A DNA stretch of 10,686 nucleotides. It comes from CAYNFH01 sp964396385. Its GTDB lineage: Bacteria > Armatimonadota > Chthonomonadetes > Chthonomonadales > CAJBBX01. The notes beneath the pieces were generated by a model. That model searched no databases. It saw only the letters and a list, made by a program, of their open reading frames with translations, and was not told where the DNA came from. How positions within the stretch are numbered: position 1 is the first letter of the stretch; each line of letters opens with the position of its first letter. Below, piece by piece: positions 4,698 through 10,686 of the stretch. A program made the translations under genes and the position numbers. The stretch spans positions 1-10,686 of the forward strand of contig CAYNFH010000213.1 in NCBI GenBank assembly GCA_964396385.1, read 5' to 3'.

Positions 4698-7241
4698 CTA
4701 AAACCTTCCATTCGCGCCGATAAGGATGCGGCGGCCCTGGGTGAACCGGGTGCCGGCGAACGCCGACGCGAAGTTGATCACAGTCCTGTCGTCAAACAGG
4801 TTCTCAACGTCCAGCTCCAGCCCGCCGTGCCCGTTCTGCAGTGTTCCGCCGAAGAGGTTGGGCGCGGAGGCCAGCCGGAGGTTGAAGATGGTCCGCGGAT
4901 TCCGGGTGGAGTTAGGGCTCAATGGGACGATGCTGGAGTTCACGCCGCTCCCGTGGTAGACGCTGAAGCCGGCGCTCGCCTGGTTCTTGAACGTGTAGTC
5001 CAAACCGAAGTTGATTGTATTGAGCTGGTCGTGGTCTGTGTAGCCACTCTCCGGCGCTAGCAGACGGTTGACGGCGTTGGCCCAATTGAAGTAGCCGCCG
5101 AGACCGACGCCGCCGCGCGGCGCCAGGTTGTAGCTGAACTCCGTGCCCAGAACGTTGACGTGCGGATGGCTGAAAGTGGTGTAGACGCCCATCTGGGTGC
5201 CGACGATGAGCAGGCCCGTGTCCAGGAAGTTGCGCCAGTCCTTGTAGTACTCGGCGATCTTGATGGACTGGCCGGGACCGATCTGCCGCTCGATGCTGCC
5301 CTCGTAATGGTCGCCGGTCTGCGGTGGGATAGCCAGGCCGATCTGGGCGGCCTGGGAGAGCGGCGGCTGGGTGAAGACCCGGTTATAGGAGACGCGGCCG
5401 ACCGTGCCGCGCGAAAGCAGGTAGGCCAGGTTGACACGGGGCGAACCGTGGATGGTGTCGAGGGATCCCGTGGGGCCGCCGTTGACCGAGATGTCTGCGT
5501 GGTACCAGTCCACCCGGATGCCGTAGTTGGCGGTGAAGTGGCTGGTGGCGTTCCAGGTGTCCTGGAGGTAGCCGGCCCGGTAGAAGCCGGTGTGGTGGAC
5601 ATGGACGATGGGCGCCATGGCGTTCGCCGGGAGCGTTACCATCTGATTGCCCAGCTCATCATTCACCGGAGAGCCGTCCGCGTTGGTCTGCGGCATGGCG
5701 TTCGGATCCACGAAGCGCGGATCCGCGGCAAAGAGGGCGTCTACGGCGAGCTGGCTGGCAGGGATGAACTGGTACGTCTCATCGCCCAACTGGTCCTGGT
5801 GCTCGAATCCGCCCTTAAACGTGTGGCGGCCGGCGGTGTGCGTGAGGCTGCCCTGTACCTGCCACTCGTGCGCGTTGCGGATGACGGTGGGATTGAACTC
5901 GATGGAGTTGTCGTGCGGCAGGTTGTTGATGTCTATCGCCGGACTGTGGTTCAGGATGTCCAGCCCGGAGTGTGAGATGCCGAAGGAGACCAGGCTGCTC
6001 GTCGTGTCGTTGAACGTGTGACGCCAGTTGAGCGCGCCGAACTCGTTCTGGTCCCGCTGATAGATGTCCTGGCCGGCCTGCTCCTGGGAAACGATACCCA
6101 TTGTCGCCGCATCCGCTGCAGAGAGGTGGCCGGCGTAGCCGAAGCCCTGTCCCACGGGCGCAAACTCGGCGGGGAGGCCCGTGCGGTTGGCGACCTGGGT
6201 ATACGCGGGAGCGGCATTCAGAGCAAGCGACAGATAGTCGCGGGAGCCGGCGTTATAGTTGAAGTTGCCGAAGTAGGTCTGCGCCTCTCCGTGGTTATGC
6301 GCCGTCTGGTTGTCCGGCTGCGGCGGCTCCAGCGCGTTGTCCGTGGTGCGGGCGGTAAAGTCCAGGAAGTAGCCGAAGCGCTTTGCCCGGTTGCCGTTGG
6401 CGTCCGGCGCTCCGAAGGGCGAGCCGGCCTGACCGCCGAAGGAGAGGTCCCCGAAGAACGTGCCGTACTCTCCGCCCTGAAGGAACAGGCTCTGATACGG
6501 GTGGATGGTTCCGGCGCGGAGGGTCACGTCCAGGATGGCCGCCATCTCGCCGCCGTACTCCGGAGCATAACCGCCCGTCTTAATGTCAAGGTCCTGGATG
6601 ACTCCGGAGCTTATCACCGGACCGGCGCGCCCCTGCATGACTCCGGGGAGGGCGAACGCGTCTACGTTCAACTGAGTGGATGAGTGCTCGCCGCGCGGGT
6701 GCGCCTGATTGTTGGAGTCGAGGGCGAAGCCGGGCACGGTCTCTGTTACTACTCTCTGAAGGCTTTGCGGATTAGCGGCATTCGCGCCGGTTTTCTGGAC
6801 GGTGCTCATGCTCCGCTGGGTGTCATCCGAAGTATTGCTCTTTTGCACCACCTGCCGTTGGGCCGTCACTTTGATCACCTTCTCTGGGCCCACCGGCTCG
6901 AGCAGCACCTCCACGTCCGTGGTGGTGGACGCCACCACAGTGACCGTGCGGGTGTCATCCTGGAAGTTCTCGGCGGAGGTCGTGATCTGCCACGGGCGAA
7001 TCTGCAGGTCGGGGCTGGTTGCCGCGCCGTTGCCGTCCGTGGTGAGCGTGATTGGCGGTCGGACGCCGGCCGTATCTCTGAGCGTGATCTTGGCGCCGGT
7101 GATGGGCTTCTCGTCGGCGGCGTTCTTGACGCTGAACTGCAGCCGCCCGACGACCTGCGCGTGCGCAGGCACTGGGGTCATTGCCAGGGCCGCCAGCGCG
7201 ACAGCGGCCCACAGGTGGATCGGTCTTAACCGATCTCGCAT
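4698..7241 (-). CDS. TonB-dependent outer-membrane receptor A with N-terminal regulatory-like domain
   Basis: An 847-residue outer-membrane receptor. ATG 7241 is preceded by GAGGAGG at a 10-nt gap. Residues 1-28 are a signal peptide (A-H-A/Q). Residues 30-115 form a carboxypeptidase-regulatory-like or Cna-B-like beta domain. A TonB-box-like segment follows (E-K-V-I-K-V-T-A-Q, 120-128). The plug domain spans about 140-245, with H-P-R-G-E-H at 181-186 and G-G-Y-A-P-E-Y-G-G-E at 223-232. The rest is the 22-strand beta-barrel region, ending in an outer-membrane-type terminal phenylalanine (G-R-F). It heads the exbB-exbD-tonB operon, so it is presumably that system's main client. It is clearly paralogous to receptor B: shared blocks include P-D-N-Q-T-A-H-N (309-316), N-R-T-G-L-P (352-357) and F-A-P-V-G-Q-G-F-G (360-368). 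The ligand is unknown; the nearby HupE-like gene hints at metal. Confidence 0.92.
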   Translation of the reverse strand: MRDRLRPIHLWAAVALAALAMTPVPAHAQVVGRLQFSVKNAADEKPITGAKITLRDTAGVRPPITLTTDGNGAATSPDLQIRPWQITTSAENFQDDTRTVTVVASTTTDVEVLLEPVGPEKVIKVTAQRQVVQKSNTSDDTQRSMSTVQKTGANAANPQSLQRVVTETVPGFALDSNNQAHPRGEHSSTQLNVDAFALPGVMQGRAGPVISSGVIQDLDIKTGGYAPEYGGEMAAILDVTLRAGTIHPYQSLFLQGGEYGTFFGDLSFGGQAGSPFGAPDANGNRAKRFGYFLDFTARTTDNALEPPQPDNQTAHNHGEAQTYFGNFNYNAGSRDYLSLALNAAPAYTQVANRTGLPAEFAPVGQGFGYAGHLSAADAATMGIVSQEQAGQDIYQRDQNEFGALNWRHTFNDTTSSLVSFGISHSGLDILNHSPAIDINNLPHDNSIEFNPTVIRNAHEWQVQGSLTHTAGRHTFKGGFEHQDQLGDETYQFIPASQLAVDALFAADPRFVDPNAMPQTNADGSPVNDELGNQMVTLPANAMAPIVHVHHTGFYRAGYLQDTWNATSHFTANYGIRVDWYHADISVNGGPTGSLDTIHGSPRVNLAYLLSRGTVGRVSYNRVFTQPPLSQAAQIGLAIPPQTGDHYEGSIERQIGPGQSIKIAEYYKDWRNFLDTGLLIVGTQMGVYTTFSHPHVNVLGTEFSYNLAPRGGVGLGGYFNWANAVNRLLAPESGYTDHDQLNTINFGLDYTFKNQASAGFSVYHGSGVNSSIVPLSPNSTRNPRTIFNLRLASAPNLFGGTLQNGHGGLELDVENLFDDRTVINFASAFAGTRFTQGRRILIGANGRF

Positions 7242-7354
7242 GGTGATCTATCCTCCTCGGTCATGTTGTGGGACCTTCCCCCCGCGGCAGTGTGCGGCGA
7301 GGCGGAGGGACACGCTCCCTGGTGCGATGTCGGGATAGACGGAGGGCGGGGGAA

Positions 7355-7439
7355 GTGATAGAATCACCGTTGGCAACGGGTGTGATTCATCACGCCTGCC
7401 CGGACGCGGGGGTGTTCCTAGGCACCCCTGCGTCTTTTT
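7355..7439 (+). terminator. Intrinsic terminator on the plus strand, with a preceding long hairpin
   Basis: Bases 7403-7414 pair with 7423-7434 (12 bp including one G-U pair, 8-nt loop) and TTTTT follows at 7435-7439, the form of a Rho-independent terminator for plus-strand transcription. On the minus strand the wobble becomes an A-C mismatch and no U-tract follows. Just before it, 7355-7393 folds into a bulged hairpin: GTGAT/ATCAC, GAATCA/TGATTC and CCGTT/AACGG (16 bp, loop GGC). No plus-strand gene ends here, so it may close a small antisense RNA or insulate the region. Confidence 0.6.
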
Positions 7440-7445
7440 GTCTGC

Positions 7446-7463
7446 CCGGTATGTCCGGTATGT
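7446..7463. repeat. Perfect 9-bp tandem direct repeat
   Basis: CCGGTATGT occurs twice without spacing (7446-7454 and 7455-7463), read as ACATACCGG twice on the minus strand. It lies downstream of the putative receptor A promoter. Two direct half-sites about one helical turn apart could be a regulator site, but only one copy pair is seen and chance duplication is possible. Confidence 0.4.
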
Positions 7464-7567
7464 CTTACAGGTTCACGATTCCCAACTCTCCCTATGGGTG
7501 AGCCGGAGCGTCAGAGCTCCTGTACGGACGAATGCCGCGCCCGGCAGTTCCGGGTCGGGACATTTAA

Positions 7568-7596
7568 GTTATCTAAAGTTGTTACGTAGCTGAAAA
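7568..7596 (-). promoter_or_regulatory. Putative promoter for the receptor A-exbB-exbD-tonB operon
   Basis: TTTTCA (7596-7591), a 17-nt spacer and GATAAC (7573-7568) match the sigma-70 consensus at 4/6 each, in the most AT-rich patch of the intergenic region. A transcript starting near 7561 would carry a leader of about 320 nt. The match is moderate, and the organism's sigma-factor preferences are unknown. Confidence 0.35.
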
Positions 7597-7632
7597 CTGA
7601 GAGTGAATCGACGAAACGGCTAGCGGTGCGAC

Positions 7633-7983
7633 TCAGGCGGCGGGCGGGGCGCGGGGAGAGGTGATGCGGGAAATGACGGCCACGTAGCGTTGTACGGGTA
7701 CCGTCGTCCGGTCAACCGTGTCCGGTGTTGGTGGTAACGCGAACGCCGGTAGTGCGGCGGAGACGCTGTTGGCCTGCCACTCGCACGCCAGACAGGGGCC
7801 CTGGTGGTGCGCCGGGGGCGCGGCGTGGGAAAGCGCCACACGGTGGCCGGTGGTGGCGGGCAGGTCCAGGCCCAGACAGTCCGTATGGGCCAGCGCGCCG
7901 AAGGCGCTGAGCCAGAAGCAGGCGAGAGCCGTCAGCAGCGCGAGCGCACGCCGGGTCCTTACTGGCAGGAACCTTACGGCCAA
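7633..7983 (-). CDS. Small exported Cys/His-rich protein
   Basis: I favour the TTG start at 7983 (116 residues), because AAGGAGG lies 7 nt upstream; a GTG at 8001 in the same frame would add six residues but overlaps that ribosome binding site and has none of its own. A basic N-terminus and hydrophobic core (about 9-32) end A-L-A, so the mature chain would begin H-T-D-C-L-G-L-D. It carries further histidines (47, 53, 59, 60) and a C-L-A-C-E-W motif (64-69), then a Pro/Ala-rich tail ending S-P-R-A-P-P-A-A. The layout recalls small exported proteins of the DUF2946 type, a family of unknown function; I hold that link only loosely. C-x2-C is not followed by His, so it is not a standard haem c site. 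Lying between two receptor genes, it may bind a metal ion, by inference. Confidence 0.72.
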   Translation of the reverse strand: MAVRFLPVRTRRALALLTALACFWLSAFGALAHTDCLGLDLPATTGHRVALSHAAPPAHHQGPCLACEWQANSVSAALPAFALPPTPDTVDRTTVPVQRYVAVISRITSPRAPPAA

Positions 7984-8022
7984 CAGCCTCCCTCCTTCCA
8001 CGGTTGATCAGCGGTCGGCGAG

Positions 8023-8051
8023 ATTATATCACACCGCCCATACCAGCGCAA
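8023..8051 (-). promoter_or_regulatory. Sigma-70-type promoter for the small Cys/His protein
   Basis: A perfect TATAAT (8028-8023) lies 17 nt from TTGCGC (8051-8046). Transcription would begin near 8016, about 30 nt before the preferred TTG start at 7983. It stands alone in a very GC-rich neighbourhood, just after the receptor B stem-loop, so the gene is probably transcribed separately from receptor B. Confidence 0.65.
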
Positions 8052-8101
8052 GCGATTGCCGCGCCGTTTGCCATTATCGGCGCGGTGAAGGATCAAGGTT
8101 A

Positions 8102-8135
8102 GAGTAGCCCCCCGCGCGGAGGCCGGGGGCTACTC
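8102..8135 (-). terminator. Stem-loop terminator after receptor B
   Basis: GAGTAGCCCCC (8102-8112) and GGGGGCTACTC (8125-8135) form a perfect 11-bp stem with a 12-nt loop, starting 6 nt beyond the receptor B stop codon. The minus-strand tail (TAACCTTGAT) has only a few scattered Ts, so termination may be weak or factor-assisted. The stem could also work on the plus strand or protect the receptor B mRNA end. Confidence 0.6.
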
Positions 8136-8141
8136 GGGTCT

Positions 8142-10686
8142 TCAGAAATTGCCGAAGACGGAGAAGAGGATGCGGCGGCCCTGCATGAAGCGGGTGCCGC
8201 TAAAGCCGGACTGGAAGTTGATGACGCTTCGCTCGTCGAACAGGTTGTCTACGTCCAGGCCGATACCCCCGTGCCGCCCAAAGATCCGCGGGCCGCTGGA
8301 AAGCCGCAGGTCCACCTCCGTGCGGGGCGTGCGTGGACCGTTTGGCGTCACGATGCTGCTGGCGAGCCCGCTCCCGTAGTTCACCTGCATCGCCGCCGAA
8401 GCCCCGCCCTTGAACAGGTAGGCCAGTCCCACCCCCACCGAGTTTCGCTGGTCGTGGTCATTGAAGTCCGGCGCCGGGGCGCCCGTGTTGTCCTTGCCGT
8501 TCGGCTTGGCGGTCGACCAGGTGTAGTTCACATAGCTATCCCACCCGATGCCGTGGTTCGGGTAGATGTCGTAACCCACCTCGATGCCGTGCACCGCGCC
8601 GAACTGGAAGTTCACGGAGGAGAACAGACCTATCTCGCTGCCGGGAACGAGCAGGCCCGTGTCCACCTGCTCCTTGATCTGCTTGTAGTAGTAGGCGAGG
8701 CTGAGGATCTGGTTGCGCGCCATCTGCCGCTGGAGGTCCACCTCGTACTGGTTGATCAGCTCCGGCTGGATAGTCTCTCCGACGATGGCGCCTTGCGCCA
8801 AGGGCGGCGTGTCCAGGATGCGGTCGTAGGACCACTTGAGCACCGTGAGCCGGTCAATACCGTACGAGAAGTTGAGGCGCGGTGTTACGTGGATGGTGTC
8901 CACCGGAGGCTGGCCCAGGTTCAGCGCCTGCCGGTACCAGTCTGCACGCACTCCGTAGTTGAACGTGAAGTGGTGACTTGGCTGCCAGGTGTCCTGCGCA
9001 TAGGCCGCCCGGTACCAGCCGGACCGGTGGACCCGGACCACCGGCGAGATGCCGGACGTCGGCACGTAGACCGGGTTGCCGTCCACGTCGACCACCGGGT
9101 TGCCGTTCGCGCCGGTTTGGGTGGCGCCCGCCGGAGCCAGGTTGGGGGAGAGCGCGGCCAGCTCATCCAGCGCCAGGCGGCTGGCAGGGACGATCTGGTA
9201 CGTCTCGTCGCCCGACTGGTCATCCCAGAGGATGCCGGTCTTGAAGGTGTGGTGGCCCCGCGGCGCCGTATAGCTGCCGGTGAACTGCACGTGATGCGCG
9301 TTGCGCGTAGCGGTCGGGTTGAACTCGATGGAGTTATCCACCGGCAGGTTCAGCACGTCCACGGCCGGATTGTTGTTGTGGATGTCCTGGCCGGAGTGGA
9401 GCAGCGTCACGGAGAACAGCCCCACGTCGCGCGAGGAGAGCTGCCGCCGCCAGGAGAGGACGGCGAACTCGTTCACCTCCCGCTGCGTGATGTCCATCCC
9501 CTCCAGGTCCTGCGAGGGCAGTACCATGGGCTGCGCGCCCAGCGTGCCTGCGTTGTCCGGCGTCACGTCCGGGCGTGTTCCATCGGCATCGCGCAAGCCC
9601 AGGAAGCCGAAACCCTGGCCCACGGGGGCGAACGACTCCGGCAGCCCTGTCCGGTTGCCAATCTGGAGCGTGGCGGGCGCGCGGCTGAGAGTCAGCGTCA
9701 CCCGGTCCCGGCGGCTCGGATTAGCTCGGACCGCCGCGAAGAAGTTGAGGTCGGATCCCGCGTTGTGGGCGGTCTGGTTGTCCGGCTGCTGCGGCTCCAG
9801 CGCGTTCCGCGTGGTGTCGGCGCCCACGTTCAGGACATAGCTGGCGCGCTTGCCGAGCGGCCCCATGGCGGTGGCCGTTCCGTTATAGGTATCGTAGCTG
9901 CCCCCCTGGAGCGCGACGTCTTCGTGCGCCCTGGTCGCGCCAGGCAGGGTGGTGATGTCCAGGATGGCCGCCGTCTGGCCGCCGAACTCCGGGGCGTAGG
10001 CGCCCGTGAGGATGTCCAGGCTCTGGATAGTGGCGGGCACCACCACGGAGACCTGGCGACCTGAGAGCGTGTCCGGCAGGGGAATGCCGTCCACCACGTA
10101 GGCAATCTCCGCGTGCTCACCCCGGATGTGCTGTTGCCCCGCCGAGTCGCTGGCGACGCCCTTCTGTCCCTGCGTCAACTGGGTCGCGTTATTGCTAGTC
10201 CGGTTGACGAAGGTGTTCAGCTCCTGCTGGTTCAGCGTTGTGCCGGAGGAAGTCTGGGACTGCCGCAACTGTATCCTGCTGGCGGTGACCCTGATATAGA
10301 TGTCCCGGATGGGTGGTTGGGATGGGGCCTGCAGCGTCACCGCGGTCCCGGCCGGGATAGTGATAAGGGTGGGGGCGACCCTCTCGTCCAGGTCGTAGCG
10401 CCAGTCCCGCAGGTTGTAGGCCAGCGTGGGGGCCGGCGCGAGCAGGCCGGTAGTGAGGGTCGCGGTATGGTGGTCGCCTCCTACCTCCTCTACGGTAACG
10501 GCGCCTGCCACCGGCCGGTTGGTCGCGGGGTCCACCACCATAAACCGCACCGTCTCCAGTCCCTTGGCCCGCGCCGGCGGTCCCAACGCCATCATCAACA
10601 GAACGAACAGAATCCCGTGTCCGCGCTGGCGGACACTCGGCGGAACGCGGGGGAATGCGCGAAGCGCAGGGGGCCGGGCCCCGGGC
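8142..10686 (-). CDS. TonB-dependent outer-membrane receptor B, 5' end beyond the window
   Basis: At least 818 residues from the first in-window start-like codon (TTG 10598), but the frame stays open to the right edge. Residues read upstream (R-Q-R-G-H-G-I-L-F-V-L-L-M-M-A-L-G, then P-P-A-R-A) form a signal peptide that TTG 10598 or the ATGs at 10595 and 10592 would cut in half. No ATG, GTG or TTG lies further upstream in the window, so the start is outside. In TTG numbering: Ig-like domain about 13-95, TonB-box-like R-D-I-Y-I-R-V-T-A-S (98-107), plug about 115-220 (H-I-R-G-E-H 157-162; G-A-Y-A-P-E-F-G-G-Q 199-208), barrel to the terminal F-G-N-F. It is a paralogue of receptor A, sharing P-D-N-Q-T-A-H-N (272-279), N-R-T-G-L-P and F-A-P-V-G-Q-G-F-G. 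The ligand is unknown. Confidence 0.9.
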   Translation of the reverse strand, partial: PGARPPALRAFPRVPPSVRQRGHGILFVLLMMALGPPARAKGLETVRFMVVDPATNRPVAGAVTVEEVGGDHHTATLTTGLLAPAPTLAYNLRDWRYDLDERVAPTLITIPAGTAVTLQAPSQPPIRDIYIRVTASRIQLRQSQTSSGTTLNQQELNTFVNRTSNNATQLTQGQKGVASDSAGQQHIRGEHAEIAYVVDGIPLPDTLSGRQVSVVVPATIQSLDILTGAYAPEFGGQTAAILDITTLPGATRAHEDVALQGGSYDTYNGTATAMGPLGKRASYVLNVGADTTRNALEPQQPDNQTAHNAGSDLNFFAAVRANPSRRDRVTLTLSRAPATLQIGNRTGLPESFAPVGQGFGFLGLRDADGTRPDVTPDNAGTLGAQPMVLPSQDLEGMDITQREVNEFAVLSWRRQLSSRDVGLFSVTLLHSGQDIHNNNPAVDVLNLPVDNSIEFNPTATRNAHHVQFTGSYTAPRGHHTFKTGILWDDQSGDETYQIVPASRLALDELAALSPNLAPAGATQTGANGNPVVDVDGNPVYVPTSGISPVVRVHRSGWYRAAYAQDTWQPSHHFTFNYGVRADWYRQALNLGQPPVDTIHVTPRLNFSYGIDRLTVLKWSYDRILDTPPLAQGAIVGETIQPELINQYEVDLQRQMARNQILSLAYYYKQIKEQVDTGLLVPGSEIGLFSSVNFQFGAVHGIEVGYDIYPNHGIGWDSYVNYTWSTAKPNGKDNTGAPAPDFNDHDQRNSVGVGLAYLFKGGASAAMQVNYGSGLASSIVTPNGPRTPRTEVDLRLSSGPRIFGRHGGIGLDVDNLFDERSVINFQSGFSGTRFMQGRRILFSVFGNF

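Larger units (their letters stand above)
7242..7632. other. Long intergenic region upstream of receptor A: putative promoter and structured leader
   Basis: No credible gene lies in these 391 bases. An AT-rich patch at about 7560-7610 carries a possible minus-strand promoter, giving a leader of about 320 nt before receptor A. That leader can fold several hairpins: arms 7550-7554/7540-7544, 7516-7520/7505-7509, 7423-7434/7403-7414, 7355-7393, and 7316-7320/7306-7310. A 9-bp tandem repeat lies at 7446-7463. A terminator-like structure faces the plus strand. Such a long structured leader before a transporter gene fits RNA-level regulation, but I recognise no known riboswitch with confidence. Confidence 0.55.

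Noticed and set aside
7242..7320. Cobalamin riboswitch directly upstream of receptor A.
   Set aside because: Only two short pieces resemble the class. I could not find the conserved core elements or the usual final motif, so I do not annotate it; it is kept only as a test in the leader finding.
8271..10064. A 597-codon open frame on the plus strand.
   Set aside because: It lies fully opposite receptor B, is rich in Arg, Val and His as expected of a GC-rich shadow frame, and shows no domain or signal peptide.
1..10686. tRNA or rRNA genes, CRISPR arrays, insertion sequences, integrase or transposase genes.
   Set aside because: I saw no regularly spaced repeats, no flanking inverted repeats with a transposase-like frame and no tRNA-like cloverleaf. 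The only repeats are within the TonB spacer codons and the 9-bp tandem.

Overview
The window is GC-rich DNA from a bacterium with an outer membrane: it encodes two TonB-dependent outer-membrane receptors, an ExbB-ExbD-TonB energy-transducing complex and several Sec-exported proteins. I cannot fix the phylum from sequence alone. The receptor style (N-terminal immunoglobulin-like or carboxypeptidase-regulatory-like domain) and the secretin-type N0 domain at the left edge would suit Armatimonadota, Acidobacteriota or relatives. All convincing genes lie on the minus strand, so they are read from right to left.

In transcription order: (1) TonB-dependent receptor B (8142 to the right edge, start outside the window), followed by a strong stem-loop. 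(2) A small exported Cys/His-rich protein (7633-7983) with its own clear promoter. (3) A long intergenic region (7242-7632) with a putative minus-strand promoter, a structured leader of about 320 nt, and a terminator-like hairpin pointing the opposite way. (4) An operon of receptor A, exbB, exbD and tonB (7241-2597). (5) A 262-nt gap with several hairpins, one of which pairs with the ribosome binding site of the next gene. (6) A four-gene operon (2334-343): a small exported membrane protein, a HupE/UreJ-like metal permease, and two single-helix membrane proteins, each joined to the next by an ATGA stop/start overlap. (7) A stem-loop region and the first 80 codons of an exported protein with a secretin/TonB short N-terminal (STN, N0-like) domain, cut by the left edge.

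Working model (inference): a two-membrane uptake island. The receptors bring a ligand, perhaps a nickel, cobalt or related metal complex, across the outer membrane with energy from ExbBD-TonB. The HupE-like permease, possibly with its small partners, then takes the metal across the inner membrane. Three exported proteins (the HupE-like permease, the protein upstream of it and the Cys/His protein) are each predicted to begin with histidine after signal-peptide cleavage, which would suit metal binding. The least described parts are the small membrane proteins coupled to hupE, the Cys/His protein and the structured leaders. The ligand cannot be read from the sequence.
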